DNA from: JALHUB01 sp963719465
GTDB lineage: Bacteria; Chloroflexota; Dehalococcoidia; DSTF01; JALHUB01
Direction of reading: 5' to 3'
NCBI GenBank assembly: GCA_963719465.1
Contig: OY970386.1
Span: 310,001 to 374,000, forward strand
DNA: 64,000 bases
Numbering within the stretch: position 1 is the stretch's first letter; each line of letters opens with the position of its first letter. Below the pieces are notes generated by a model. That model was given only the letters and a program-made list of their open reading frames with translations, was not told where the DNA came from and did no database searches. Made by a program: the position numbers and the translations under genes. Positions 1-8,401 of the stretch are shown piece after piece.

Positions 1-171
1 GCGCAGTTCCCACCGGCACAGAATCCGTGGATGGATGAGCACCTGGTTTACATCCTGCTGCTCGGCCTGCTGGGCGCTCTGGGGGCGGGCCGCATCCTCG
101 GCGTCGACGCCTGGGTCGAGCGTCTGCCGTGGGTGAAACGGCATCGTCTGGTGACGCTGCTGCTCGGGTAG
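1..171 (+). CDS. C-terminal end of a membrane protein (DoxX-like), cut by the window edge
   Basis: Frame 1 is open from the first base and ends at TAG 169-171, giving the last 56 residues of a protein. They contain a hydrophobic helix (YILLLGLLGALGAG) followed by a short basic tail. A final helix with a G-R-x-L-G-x-D turn is typical of DoxX/DoxD-type membrane subunits, but the fragment is too short for a firm assignment. A hairpin with a 10-bp stem lies 27 bases after the stop and probably ends the transcript. Confidence 0.55.
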   Translation, partial: AQFPPAQNPWMDEHLVYILLLGLLGALGAGRILGVDAWVERLPWVKRHRLVTLLLG

Positions 172-197
172 CCCATTTCAATCAGCAGCGCGCCTTG

Positions 198-224
198 CGA
201 GGGCCGGCCGGTCACCGGCCCTCG
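198..224 (+). terminator. Strong hairpin after the first gene
   Basis: CGAGGGCCGG (198-207) pairs perfectly with CCGGCCCTCG (215-224) around a 7-base loop. There is no T-run after it, so it is either a U-less terminator or an RNA-stabilising 3' hairpin. It sits between two same-strand genes. Confidence 0.5.
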
Positions 225-301
225 TCGCATGTCCGTTAGTTGCGCATTTTCCGCCGTGTCGAAGTAGAATGATGATCACCCCCGCAGGAGGGACGACGAC
301 C

Positions 302-1162
302 ATGGAAACTCGACTCATCGGGAGGACGGCGCTAGTGACAGGCGCGGGCTCCGGAATCGGCGCGGCCTGCGCGAAGCGACTCGCCGCGGAAGGCGCGAAG
401 GTTGCCGTAGTGGACATCGTCGAGAAGGAGGCCGAGGCGACAGCGGCGGCCATCAACGGCGCGGGCGGGGAAGCGATAGCGCTCGTCGCGGACGTGACGC
501 AGGCGGCGCAGGTCGAGGAAGCCTTCGCCGAGATAATGCGGCGGTTCGGGCGAGTCGACATCGTGCTGGCGAACGCGGGGGTGACGCCGCGGCTGCTACC
601 CGTGGGCGAGTGTCCGGAGGAGTCGTGGCGGCACGTGCTGGACGTGAATCTGACCGGCGTCTTCCTGACCGTGAAGGCGGCGCTGCCGATCATGCAAAAG
701 CAAAAGCGGGGCGTGCTGCTGGCGACGGCGAGCATGGCGGCGCTCGTATCGAGCCCCGTGGGCATCGAGTACAACGTGTCGAAGACGGGCGTGGTGATGC
801 TGATGCGGCATGTCGCGCACGTATACGGGCCGTTCGGCATCCGCTCCGTCGCGATCTGCCCCGGTTGGGTCGACACTCCGTTCCTGGCTCCGCTATGGGA
901 TGCCTTCGGGCCACCGGGGCGGGCAGCGCTGCGGGGGTCGTCGCCGCTGGGGCGAATGGCGACGCCGGAGGACATCGCGGCTTCGGTCGCCTTCCTGGCG
1001 AGCGACGAGGCGTCATTCATCTCGGGCATCCCGTTTCCCATCGACGGCGCGATGATGGCGGGGCCGCCAATGCCGGGTGGACCGCTGGTGCGCGGCTATC
1101 TCAAGATGCGGTCGGGAATACGCCGGCTGCAGGGAAAGCCGCGGGTGAAGCTACTCCCCTAG
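302..1162 (+). CDS. SDR family oxidoreductase
   Basis: A 286-residue classical short-chain dehydrogenase/reductase that would reduce or oxidise a carbonyl/alcohol with NAD(P)(H) in the cytoplasm. Visible signatures are the N-terminal Rossmann motif TGAGSGIG, the NAG motif, the catalytic Ser region (ATASMAA) and YNVSK with the catalytic Tyr and Lys. The C-terminal ASFISGIPFPIDGAMM block fits the family. Start ATG 302 is chosen because AGGAGGG at 286-292 lies 9 bases upstream; an in-frame ATG at 269 would put that site inside the gene. About 35 residues after the usual family end are basic and not conserved. The substrate cannot be told from sequence. Confidence 0.9.
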   Translation: METRLIGRTALVTGAGSGIGAACAKRLAAEGAKVAVVDIVEKEAEATAAAINGAGGEAIALVADVTQAAQVEEAFAEIMRRFGRVDIVLANAGVTPRLLPVGECPEESWRHVLDVNLTGVFLTVKAALPIMQKQKRGVLLATASMAALVSSPVGIEYNVSKTGVVMLMRHVAHVYGPFGIRSVAICPGWVDTPFLAPLWDAFGPPGRAALRGSSPLGRMATPEDIAASVAFLASDEASFISGIPFPIDGAMMAGPPMPGGPLVRGYLKMRSGIRRLQGKPRVKLLP

Positions 1163-1194
1163 CTTTGCCGATTCGAAGCGTCGAAGCGGCTTCA

Positions 1195-1223
1195 TTCGAC
1201 GAAGCCGACGCTGCTGCTATAAT
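1195..1223 (+). promoter_or_regulatory. Sigma-70-like promoter of the PspC-domain gene
   Basis: TATAAT at 1218-1223 is a consensus -10 box. TTCGAC at 1195-1200 is a partial -35 box at 17-base spacing. The next start codon is 19 bases downstream of the -10. Confidence 0.5.
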
Positions 1224-1241
1224 TACTCGCAGAGGTTAGTG

Positions 1242-1709
1242 ATGGAGCGTCTTCATCGCAGCTCTACGGAGCGAATCCTCGGCGGCGTTTGCGGCGGCCT
1301 TGGCGAGTACTTCGACATCGACCCGACGATCGTGCGGGTGGTGTACGCCGTCGTGACCATCGCGACGGCGGGGGTGATAGGCATTGTGCTCTACCTGCTG
1401 CTGTGGCTGATCGTTCCGGCGGAGGCGTCGCTGGGGATGAGCACGCGGGAGTCGTTGCGTGCGAACGTTGACGACATGGCGACGTTGGCGAGGGAGATCG
1501 GCAGCGAAATGCGGGCGACCCTGGGAGGCGCGTCCTCGGAGTCGCCACGACGGCTGGAGCCGGCGGTGCTGGCGGGGCTGCTGCTGATCATACTCGGCGT
1601 GCTGTTTCTGCTCGGGAGCTTCGACGTGTTCGGCTGGATACACTGGTCCAGGCTCTGGCCGCTGATCATCATCGTCATCGGGGTACTGCTGCTGATGCGG
1701 CGTCGGTAG
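1242..1709 (+). CDS. PspC-domain membrane protein
   Basis: 155 residues. The N-terminal 60 residues form a PspC domain: a short basic stretch, the ILGGVCGGLGEYFDIDPTIV signature, then a hydrophobic helix. After a soluble middle part (about residues 65-110) two hydrophobic segments at the C-terminus (LAGLLLIILGVLFLLG and LWPLIIIVIGVLLLM) resemble the LiaF/DUF5668 membrane region. PspC proteins act in envelope-stress sensing or membrane integrity. ATG 1242 is preferred over GTG 1239 because GAGG at 1232-1235 gives better spacing. No other psp genes are nearby, so the partner is unknown. Confidence 0.8.
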   Translation: MERLHRSSTERILGGVCGGLGEYFDIDPTIVRVVYAVVTIATAGVIGIVLYLLLWLIVPAEASLGMSTRESLRANVDDMATLAREIGSEMRATLGGASSESPRRLEPAVLAGLLLIILGVLFLLGSFDVFGWIHWSRLWPLIIIVIGVLLLMRRR

Positions 1710-1786
1710 ACGCTCCCGATTGCTCGGCGGGCGTCGATTGGCTATCCTCAGATCACTTCCCTTTCGATTTCTAGCGGAGAAGAGAA

Positions 1787-3628
1787 TTGGCGCGAAATCA
1801 TTTTCTGAAGACTCTGGAGCAAAGGCCGCTCCTCTGCGACGGCGCGATTGGAACGCTGCTGCGTGAGCGCGGCGTCCCGGCCGACGCCTGTCTGGAGGCG
1901 CTGAACCTCGACGACGCGGGCATCGTGCTGCAGGTGCACGCGGACTACATCGACGCCGGCGCGGACATCATCGAGACGAACACGTTCGGCGCCAACGGCG
2001 TGAAGCTGGCGCACTTCGGCCTGGGCGACCGCGTCGCCGACGTGAACCGCTGCGCCGTCGAGATCGCGCGGCAGGCGCAGTCGCACACCAGCCGGCCGGT
2101 GTTCATAGCCGGCGCGGTCGGCCCGCTGGACGTCGGTTTGCCGGGCGCGGAGAGCGTGACGCTAAAGAAGGCGCACAAGGCCTTCCGCGAGCAGATCGAG
2201 GCGCTGCTGGAGGCGGGAGTCGACCTCATCGCAATCGAGACCTTCCCAACGCTGGCCGAGGCCAGGGAGGCGCTGCTGGCGGCGCGCGAGGCCGACGGCG
2301 ACGTGCCGGTGATGGTCCAGCTTTCGTTCCAGCGCGACGGCCGGACCTGGGCCGGCGAGGAGCCGGGCGAGACGGCGCTGGCGCTGCGAGACCTGGGCGC
2401 CAACGTCGTCGGGGTGAACTGCGTGCCGGGCCCACAGGTCGCGCTGGACATCATCAAGCGAATGGCGCCAGCAAGACCGGTGAAGCTGTCGGCGCAACCA
2501 AACGCCGGCCAGCCGGTCGTGCGGGAGCAGGCGATAGTCTATCCAGGGACGCCGCAATCGTTTAGCGAATACGCGCCAAAGCTGATCGAAGCCGGCGCGT
2601 CGATAGTCGGCGGCTGCTGCGGGACGACGCCGGAGCATATCGCGGCGATGAACCAGGCACTTTCGGGTGAGACGGCGACGGTGCCGAAGACCAGGGCGTC
2701 TCGGGCACACGTCATCCTGACGGAGCGGCAGCCGTCGGCGGGGCCGGAGCCGCAGACGCTGCGCGAGAAGCTGGCGGCCGGACGCTTCGTCGTGACCGTG
2801 GAGGTCGATCCGCCGAGGGGGCTGAACGTGGCGCCGATCCTGGAGGGCGCCAGGCTGCTCAAGGAGGCGGGAGTCGACTGTGTGAACGTCGGCGACAGCC
2901 CGATGGCGCGAACGCACATGAGCGCGATTGCGATGGCGTCGATGCTCAGGGAGCAAGTTGGGATTGAGACCATCGTCCACTGCACGACACGCGACCGCAA
3001 CCTGATCGCGCTCGAGGCCGACCTGATCGGCGCGCACGCGCTGGGTTTGCGGAACGTTCTCTGTCTCCGCGGCGACCCGCCGCGCGGACCGGGCTACTCG
3101 CGGGCCATCGGCGTATGGGACGTTGGTTCGATAGGGCTGATCCGGATGATGAAGGGGATGAACGAGGGCGTGGACTCCTCCGGCGGGAGCATCGGGCAGC
3201 CGGCGTCGTTCTTCGTGGGCGCGGCGGCGAACCCGATGGGCCAGGTCGAGCTGGAGATGAAGAACACGCGTCGCAAGCAGGAGGCGGGAGCGGACTTCCT
3301 GCTCACGCAGCCGATCTTCGACGCGGAAGCCGTCGCCGAGTACCTGGAGGCGGTCAAGGAGTTCAAGCTGCCGGTCATTCTGGGCATCATGCCGCTGTAC
3401 AGCCAGCGCCACGCGGAGTTCATCCACCATGAGCTGGCAGGGGTGACGCTGCCGGACGCGATCCGCGAGCGGATGCGCCTAGCGGGTGAGAACGGCCTCG
3501 CTGAGGGTATGGCGATTGCCCGCGAGCTGCTCCATCAAGTGCGCGGCAAGGTTGAAGGCATTTGCATTATGCCGTCGTTTGGGCGCTTCGACGTGGCGGC
3601 CGAGCTTGCCGCGTCGATTCAGAGATAG
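1787..3628 (+). CDS. Bifunctional homocysteine S-methyltransferase / methylenetetrahydrofolate reductase
   Basis: 613 residues, two enzymes in one chain as in Bacillus YitJ. The N-terminal half (about 1-290) is a homocysteine S-methyltransferase barrel: the DGAIGTLL start, a Cys in VVGVNCVPGP and the zinc-binding GGCCGTTPEHI. The C-terminal half (about 320-610) is a MetF-type methylenetetrahydrofolate reductase that makes methyl-THF with FAD and a reduced nucleotide (VTVEVDPPRG, LCLRGDPP, GADFLLTQPIFD). Together they supply and transfer the methyl group for methionine. No cobalamin or activation domain is present, so whether transfer needs an external corrinoid protein is open. The start is TTG 1787 (MARNHFLKTLE) with GGAG upstream. 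metY, metX and metW follow on the same strand. Confidence 0.88.
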   Translation: MARNHFLKTLEQRPLLCDGAIGTLLRERGVPADACLEALNLDDAGIVLQVHADYIDAGADIIETNTFGANGVKLAHFGLGDRVADVNRCAVEIARQAQSHTSRPVFIAGAVGPLDVGLPGAESVTLKKAHKAFREQIEALLEAGVDLIAIETFPTLAEAREALLAAREADGDVPVMVQLSFQRDGRTWAGEEPGETALALRDLGANVVGVNCVPGPQVALDIIKRMAPARPVKLSAQPNAGQPVVREQAIVYPGTPQSFSEYAPKLIEAGASIVGGCCGTTPEHIAAMNQALSGETATVPKTRASRAHVILTERQPSAGPEPQTLREKLAAGRFVVTVEVDPPRGLNVAPILEGARLLKEAGVDCVNVGDSPMARTHMSAIAMASMLREQVGIETIVHCTTRDRNLIALEADLIGAHALGLRNVLCLRGDPPRGPGYSRAIGVWDVGSIGLIRMMKGMNEGVDSSGGSIGQPASFFVGAAANPMGQVELEMKNTRRKQEAGADFLLTQPIFDAEAVAEYLEAVKEFKLPVILGIMPLYSQRHAEFIHHELAGVTLPDAIRERMRLAGENGLAEGMAIARELLHQVRGKVEGICIMPSFGRFDVAAELAASIQR

Positions 3629-3642
3629 GCCTGGAGGAGATC

Positions 3643-4131
3643 ATGACAACGAGAGAAGACGTATCCGAGTCCTTGATGCTGAGCGTGCAGAGGGCCGAGA
3701 AGATGGCGGCGAACCTCAGCGAGGCCGACCTGGCGCGTCAGGTCTATGATGACGGCTGGACGGTGAAAGACGTTTTCGCGCACCTGGCGTCGATGGGCAT
3801 GTCGCCGGCGTTCTTCATCGGCATGGCGCAGCGAGCCGGAGAGGGCGGAGGAGGCGGCGGCATGGGCGCCGGCTTCAACGTCAACGCCTTCAACAAGCAG
3901 CAGGTGGAGGCGCGAAAGGACAAGACGGTTTTCGAACTCGTCGCGGAGTTCCGGCAGGGGCACGAGAAGGGCGTGGAGATGATCGGCGCGATGCCTGACG
4001 ACGTGCTGCAGAAGAAAATGCCGAACCCATTCGTCGGCGGGATGTCGACGACGCTGGAGATGATCCAGGGCTCCTGCGGCGACCACGAGGCTGAGCACTT
4101 GATGGACATCACGCGAGTCCTGCGCACCTAG
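3643..4131 (+). CDS. DinB-like / maleylpyruvate-isomerase-like four-helix protein
   Basis: 162 residues with the outline of the DinB/MDMPI superfamily: a helical N-terminus, the DDGWTVKDVFAHLASM segment typical of these proteins, and the C-terminal GDHEAEHLMDITRV whose His residues, with the His of FAHLA, would form the metal site. A Gly-rich insert (about residues 65-75) is unusual. Members are metal-dependent, often thiol-dependent transferases or isomerases; the substrate is unknown. Start ATG 3643 has GGAGGAGA directly upstream. It begins 14 bases after the methyltransferase-reductase gene and is probably cotranscribed with it. Confidence 0.75.
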   Translation: MTTREDVSESLMLSVQRAEKMAANLSEADLARQVYDDGWTVKDVFAHLASMGMSPAFFIGMAQRAGEGGGGGGMGAGFNVNAFNKQQVEARKDKTVFELVAEFRQGHEKGVEMIGAMPDDVLQKKMPNPFVGGMSTTLEMIQGSCGDHEAEHLMDITRVLRT

Positions 4132-4152
4132 AACGAATCGTTCAGCGCATTC

Positions 4153-4197
4153 CTGCCGAACTAAAGGCAGCAGAGGACGATCCTCATACCGCTGAGG
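4153..4197 (+). other. Paired small hairpins in the metY leader
   Basis: CTGCC (4153-4157) can pair with GGCAG (4166-4170), and CCTCA (4182-4186) with TGAGG (4193-4197). The second hairpin ends in the AGGAAAGG that probably serves as ribosome site for ATG 4210, so it could mask it. I do not recognise a known SAM, SAH or T-box class here, and the leader is only 78 bases. Confidence 0.3.
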
Positions 4198-4209
4198 AAA
4201 GGATGACCT

Positions 4210-5511
4210 ATGTCAGAAGAGTTTGGACCAAACACCATCGCTATTCACGCCGGACAGGAGAGCCCCGACCCGGCAACGGGCGCGCGTGCCGTGCCCATCT
4301 ACCAGACGACCTCGTTCGTCTTCCGGGACACCGAGCACGCCGCCCACGTCTTCGACTTGAGCGAGCAGGGCTTCATCTACAGCCGGATCATGAATCCGAC
4401 GAACGAGGTCTTCGAGCGGCGCGTCGCGGCGATAGAGGGCGGGACGGGCGCGCTTGCCGTCTCGTCGGGAATGGCCGCGCAGGCGCTGGCGCTACTTTCG
4501 ATAACGCAGGTCGGCGACGAGATCGTGGCGGCCAACAACCTGTACGGCGGGACGTACCAGCAGCTCCATTACATGTTCCCGAAGCTGGGGCGGACGGCCG
4601 TCTTCGTCGACTCGTCGAAGCCGGAGGAGTTCCGGCGGGCGATCACGCCGCGGACGCGGGCCGTATACGCCGAGACGATCGGCAACCCGAAGCTGGACGT
4701 GCCGGATTTCGAAAAGATAGCGGCGATTGCGCACGAGGCGGGCATCCCGCTCGTCGTCGACAACACCGTCGGCATCGGCCTCGCCCGACCCATCGAGCAC
4801 GGCGCTGACATACTAACCCTGTCCGCGACGAAGTACATCGGCGGGCACGGCACGTCCATCGGCGGCGTCATCGTCGATTCGGGCAAGTTCGACTGGAGCA
4901 ACGGCAAGTTCCCGGAGTTCACGGAGCCGGACCCGAGCTATCACGGACTGGTCTTCTGGGACTCATTCGGGAGGCATCCCGAGATGGGGAATGTGGCGTT
5001 CGTATTCAAGACGCGTGTACAATGGCAGCGGGACTTCGGCGCGGCGCTCAGTCCGTTCAACTCGTTCCTGTTCCTGCAGGGGTTGGAGACGCTGCCGCTG
5101 CGAATGCGGAAGCATTCCGAGAACGCGCTGGCCCTGGCGAGATTCCTGGATGCGCATCGGCTGGTGAGCTGGGTGAACTACCCGGGGCTGGCGGAGCACC
5201 CGAGCCACGAGGTCGCGGCCAGGTATCTGAAGGGCGGGTTCGGCGCGCTGCTGGGCTTCGGCATTAAGGGAGGGCTGGAGGCCGGCAAGCGGTTCATCGA
5301 GTCGGTGCAGCTTCTTTCGCATCTGGCGAACATCGGCGATACGAAGACGCTGGTCATTCATCCAGCGTCGACGACGCACCAGCAGTTGACGCGCGAGGAG
5401 CAGGAGGCGACGGGCGTCACGCAGGACTACATTCGGATAGCGGTCGGCCTGGAGGACATCGAGGACATCGAGGCCGACATAGACCAGGCCTTGAGGAAAG
5501 CGACAGGCTAG
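4210..5511 (+). CDS. metY: O-acetylhomoserine sulfhydrylase
   Basis: 433 residues, the usual length for MetY. This PLP enzyme joins O-acetylhomoserine and sulfide to form homocysteine. Family signatures are the N-terminal TIAIHAGQESPDPATGAR, the Y-x-R/N-P-T region (YSRIMNPTNEVFERR), the aspartate that binds the pyridine nitrogen (LVVDNTVG) and the PLP lysine in SATKYIGGHGTSIGG. The C-terminal HPASTTHQQLT is diagnostic of the O-acetylhomoserine branch rather than cystathionine enzymes. metX, which makes its substrate, starts 3 bases after its stop. Direct sulfhydrylation is therefore the likely route to homocysteine here. Confidence 0.95.
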   Translation: MSEEFGPNTIAIHAGQESPDPATGARAVPIYQTTSFVFRDTEHAAHVFDLSEQGFIYSRIMNPTNEVFERRVAAIEGGTGALAVSSGMAAQALALLSITQVGDEIVAANNLYGGTYQQLHYMFPKLGRTAVFVDSSKPEEFRRAITPRTRAVYAETIGNPKLDVPDFEKIAAIAHEAGIPLVVDNTVGIGLARPIEHGADILTLSATKYIGGHGTSIGGVIVDSGKFDWSNGKFPEFTEPDPSYHGLVFWDSFGRHPEMGNVAFVFKTRVQWQRDFGAALSPFNSFLFLQGLETLPLRMRKHSENALALARFLDAHRLVSWVNYPGLAEHPSHEVAARYLKGGFGALLGFGIKGGLEAGKRFIESVQLLSHLANIGDTKTLVIHPASTTHQQLTREEQEATGVTQDYIRIAVGLEDIEDIEADIDQALRKATG

Positions 5512-5514
5512 GAG

Positions 5515-6711
5515 ATGCCACAAGAGCGGCCATCGGGGCGCTTGCCGGCACAGGACGTCGCTTCGGTCCAACCGGGCGGCGTTGCTGCTTCGGGCGAGAT
5601 CGGCGTCGTCGAAACGCAGTACTTCACGTTCCCGGAGCTAACGCTGGAGAGCGGCGAAAAGCTGGCGCCGGTGACGCTGGCATACGAGACCTACGGCAAG
5701 CTAGACGACAAGAAAGGCAACGCCGTGCTGGTCGTCCACGCGCTGAGCGGCGACGCCCACGCGGCTGGCGTGGCGGCGGACGACGGGCGACCCGGCTGGT
5801 GGGAGAACCTGATCGGGCCGAGGAAGGCGTTCGATACCGACAAGTACTTCGTCATCTGCTCGAACGTGATCGGCGGCTGCAAGGGGTCGACGGGACCTTC
5901 GTCGGTTGACCCGGCGACGGGCAAGCCGTACGGGCTCGACTTCCCGTTCGTGACGATCGGGGACATCGTGAACGCGCAGACGCGGCTGCTCGACCATCTG
6001 GGGATTGAGAGGCTGCTTTCGGTTGCCGGCGGCTCGATGGGCGGGATGCAGGTGCTGGAGTGGATGGTGTCGCGGCCGGAGCGCATTTTGAGCGCCATTC
6101 CAATTGCCACGGCCGTCAAGCACTCGCCGCAGCAGATCGCGTTCAACGAGGTAGGCCGGCAGGCGATAATGGCCGACCCCAACTGGCGCAACGGCGACTA
6201 TTACGACGCCGCGCCGCCGGCGGCCGGCCTGGCGGTGGCCCGCATGATCGGCCATATCACCTATATGAGCGATAAGTCGATGGCGGAGAAGTTCGGGCGG
6301 CGCTTCACGGACGAGAAGCCTTTCTTCAACTTCAGCCCGGACTTCGAGGTGGAAGGCTACCTCCAGTACCGCGGCCGCAGCTTCGTCGACAGGTTCGACG
6401 CCAACTCGTACCTGTACATCACCAAGGCGATCGACCTGTTCGACGCGTCGGGCGGCAAGAACCTGGGCGAGACGCTGAAGGGTAGCACTACGAAGGTGCT
6501 GGTTATCGCCTTCAAGTCGGACTGGCTTTATCCGGCGTACCAGTCGCAGGAGATCGTGCGCGCCTGCAAGCGCGCCGGTCTCGATGCCACGTACTGCGAG
6601 ATCGCTTCGTCGTACGGCCACGACGCGTTCCTGCTGGAGGCCGACGAGGAGACCCACCTTATCCACCACTTCCTGGAAAGGGTCTACCGTGACCGCGCCG
6701 GACGAGACTGA
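5515..6711 (+). CDS. metX: Homoserine O-acetyltransferase
   Basis: 398 residues. This alpha/beta-hydrolase transfers an acetyl group from acetyl-CoA to homoserine, feeding MetY. Signatures: LAYETYGKL, HALSGDAH, the long GWWENLIGP segment, the nucleophile elbow GGSMGGMQ (catalytic Ser), the acid in the FKSDWLYP region and the terminal His in YGHDAFLLE. The first 30 residues before VVETQYFTF are not conserved, so a later start is possible, but ATG 5515 with GGAG just upstream is reasonable. Its 3' end overlaps metW by 23 bases. Confidence 0.95.
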   Translation: MPQERPSGRLPAQDVASVQPGGVAASGEIGVVETQYFTFPELTLESGEKLAPVTLAYETYGKLDDKKGNAVLVVHALSGDAHAAGVAADDGRPGWWENLIGPRKAFDTDKYFVICSNVIGGCKGSTGPSSVDPATGKPYGLDFPFVTIGDIVNAQTRLLDHLGIERLLSVAGGSMGGMQVLEWMVSRPERILSAIPIATAVKHSPQQIAFNEVGRQAIMADPNWRNGDYYDAAPPAAGLAVARMIGHITYMSDKSMAEKFGRRFTDEKPFFNFSPDFEVEGYLQYRGRSFVDRFDANSYLYITKAIDLFDASGGKNLGETLKGSTTKVLVIAFKSDWLYPAYQSQEIVRACKRAGLDATYCEIASSYGHDAFLLEADEETHLIHHFLERVYRDRAGRD

Positions 6712-7315
6712 AACCGGCAACAAGGCTCCCGCGCCCCTGACTCTGGAGCATCGGCTCATACTGGAGCTCGTCCCGAACGGCGCGTCGGTGCTCGACCTCG
6801 GCTGCGGCGATGGCGAGTTGCTGTCGGCGCTGGTGCGGGAGCGGAAGGCGCGCGCCCAGGGCATCGAGATCGACGAGCAGGCGATCTATCGCTGCGTGGC
6901 GATGGGGCTGAGCGTGCTGCACGGCGACATCGACACCGGCCTCCCTGAGTACAGCGACAAGTCGTTCGATTACGTTGTGCTGAACCAGAGCCTGCAGCAG
7001 GTGAAGAGCCCGGACACGGTGCTCCGGGAGGCGCTGCGGGTCGGCAAATGGGTCATCCTGGGCTTTCCCAACTTCGCGCACGTATCGGCGCGGTTCCAGC
7101 TTTTCTTCCGCGGTCGCACGCCGATAACGCCGTCGCTGCCGTACGAGTGGCACGACACGCCGAACTTGCACTTCCTCAGCATTTCGGATTTCTACCAGTA
7201 CTGCCGTCGACGGGAGATCAAGGTCAATCGGGCGCTTTTCGTGGGGAAGAAGCGACGGGTGCGGCTGTTCCCGAATCTGTTCGCGTCGTCGGGGATATTC
7301 CTGCTGTCACAGTAG
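6689..7315 (+). CDS. metW: Methionine biosynthesis protein MetW
   Basis: 208 residues with a methyltransferase-like Rossmann fold: VLDLGCGDGELL is the SAM-type glycine loop, followed by GIEIDEQAI, the HGDIDTGLPEYSDKSFDYVVLN block and FPNFAHVSARFQLFFRGR, all MetW hallmarks. MetW partners MetX in homoserine acylation in many bacteria. GTG 6689 is preferred: GGAAAGGG lies just upstream, conserved sequence starts soon after, and the overlap with metX implies translational coupling. A longer frame opening at 6584 translates metX in the wrong register and is not real coding. Confidence 0.92.
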   Translation: MTAPDETETGNKAPAPLTLEHRLILELVPNGASVLDLGCGDGELLSALVRERKARAQGIEIDEQAIYRCVAMGLSVLHGDIDTGLPEYSDKSFDYVVLNQSLQQVKSPDTVLREALRVGKWVILGFPNFAHVSARFQLFFRGRTPITPSLPYEWHDTPNLHFLSISDFYQYCRRREIKVNRALFVGKKRRVRLFPNLFASSGIFLLSQ

Positions 7316-7433
7316 ATGGGATCGGCGGCGCGACGAGCGAAGCGAGGAGCGCAACCCAGAACGCGATCAGCGCGCCTCTCAGCAGTCGCTCGAACGGTCA
7401 ATGGACTACAACGTCGCGAAAGCATGGGGGCCG

Positions 7434-8381
7434 CTAGGCTTTTGGCGTCGAGTTCTGCATCTGGAAGAGCCAGGTCGTCAGATAGCGCTCGCCCGTGTCC
7501 GGCAGAATGACGACGATGAGCTTGCCGGCGCTCTCCGGCCGCTTGGCCACCTGCTTCGCCGCCCAGGCCGCCGCGCCCGACGATATGCCCACCAGCACAC
7601 CTTCCTGGCGCGCCAGCCATCTCGCGGTCTCGCCGGCGTCTTCGTTCGATACCTGAACCACCTCGTCGACCAGGTCCATTCGTAGCACGTCCGGCACGAA
7701 GCCAGCGCCGATGCCCTGGATTCTGTGCGGGCCGGGCTTGCCGCCGGATAGCACGGGCGAAGCTTTCGGCTCTACCGCGACTGCCCGGAACGACGGCTTT
7801 CGCTGCTTCATGACTTCCGCTACGCCCGTAATCGTCCCGCCCGTGCCGACGCCGGCGACCAGCAGGTCGACCTGCCCATCGGTGTCGCGCCATATCTCCT
7901 CCGCCGTCGTCCGGCGATGGACCGCGGGGTTCGCGGGATTCTTGAACTGCTGCGGCATGAACGATTTCGGCGTCTGAGCGACGATCTCTCCCGCTGTGGC
8001 GATGGCCCCGGGCATGCCGGTTGCGCCTTCGGTCAACACCAGCTCCGCGCCCAGCGCAGCCAGCAACTGGCGACGCTCCATCGACATCGTGTCCGGCATC
8101 GTGAGAATGAGACGATAGCCGCGGGCCGCGCAGACCACCGCCAGGCCAATGCCCGTGTTGCCGCTGGTGGGCTCGACGATGACGCTGCCCTTGTCGATGA
8201 GGCCCTGCTCTTCGGCGGCCTCGATCATTGACAGGCCGATGCGGTCCTTGACGCTGCCGCCTGGGTTGAACGACTCCAGCTTCGCAACTATCGTCGCCCC
8301 GGTGCCCTCCGACAGCTTGCCCAGCTTGACCAGCGGCGTATTGCCAATGAGCCGTGTTATGTCGTCGGCGATCCTCGCCAT
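7434..8381 (-). CDS. cysK: Cysteine synthase (O-acetylserine sulfhydrylase)
   Basis: 315 residues, normal for CysK. PLP-dependent replacement of the acetyl group of O-acetylserine by sulfide. Signatures: IGNTPLVKL at the N-terminus, the PLP lysine in ESFNPGGSVKDRIG, the substrate loop PTSGNTGIGLA, the phosphate-binding GVGTGGTITG and the C-terminal serine of GISSGAAAWAA. ATG 8381 is chosen because AGGAGGG sits 5 bases upstream; an in-frame ATG 24 bases earlier has no ribosome site. The gene follows a ThiF/MoeB-type gene by 20 bases and converges on metW. Confidence 0.95.
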   Translation of the reverse strand: MARIADDITRLIGNTPLVKLGKLSEGTGATIVAKLESFNPGGSVKDRIGLSMIEAAEEQGLIDKGSVIVEPTSGNTGIGLAVVCAARGYRLILTMPDTMSMERRQLLAALGAELVLTEGATGMPGAIATAGEIVAQTPKSFMPQQFKNPANPAVHRRTTAEEIWRDTDGQVDLLVAGVGTGGTITGVAEVMKQRKPSFRAVAVEPKASPVLSGGKPGPHRIQGIGAGFVPDVLRMDLVDEVVQVSNEDAGETARWLARQEGVLVGISSGAAAWAAKQVAKRPESAGKLIVVILPDTGERYLTTWLFQMQNSTPKA

Positions 8382-8401
8382 AGTTCCCTCCTGACGTAGC
8401 T

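Noticed and set aside
2162..3430. 422-codon open frame antisense to the methyltransferase-reductase gene
   Set aside because: Arg/His/Leu-rich mirror sequence; the plus strand carries an unmistakable two-domain enzyme.
4132..4209. A SAM riboswitch before metY
   Set aside because: Too short, and none of the conserved core sequences of SAM-I to SAM-IV or SAH classes could be found.
5701..6864. 387-codon open frame antisense to metX
   Set aside because: Same mirror-strand effect, with metX signatures complete on the plus strand.
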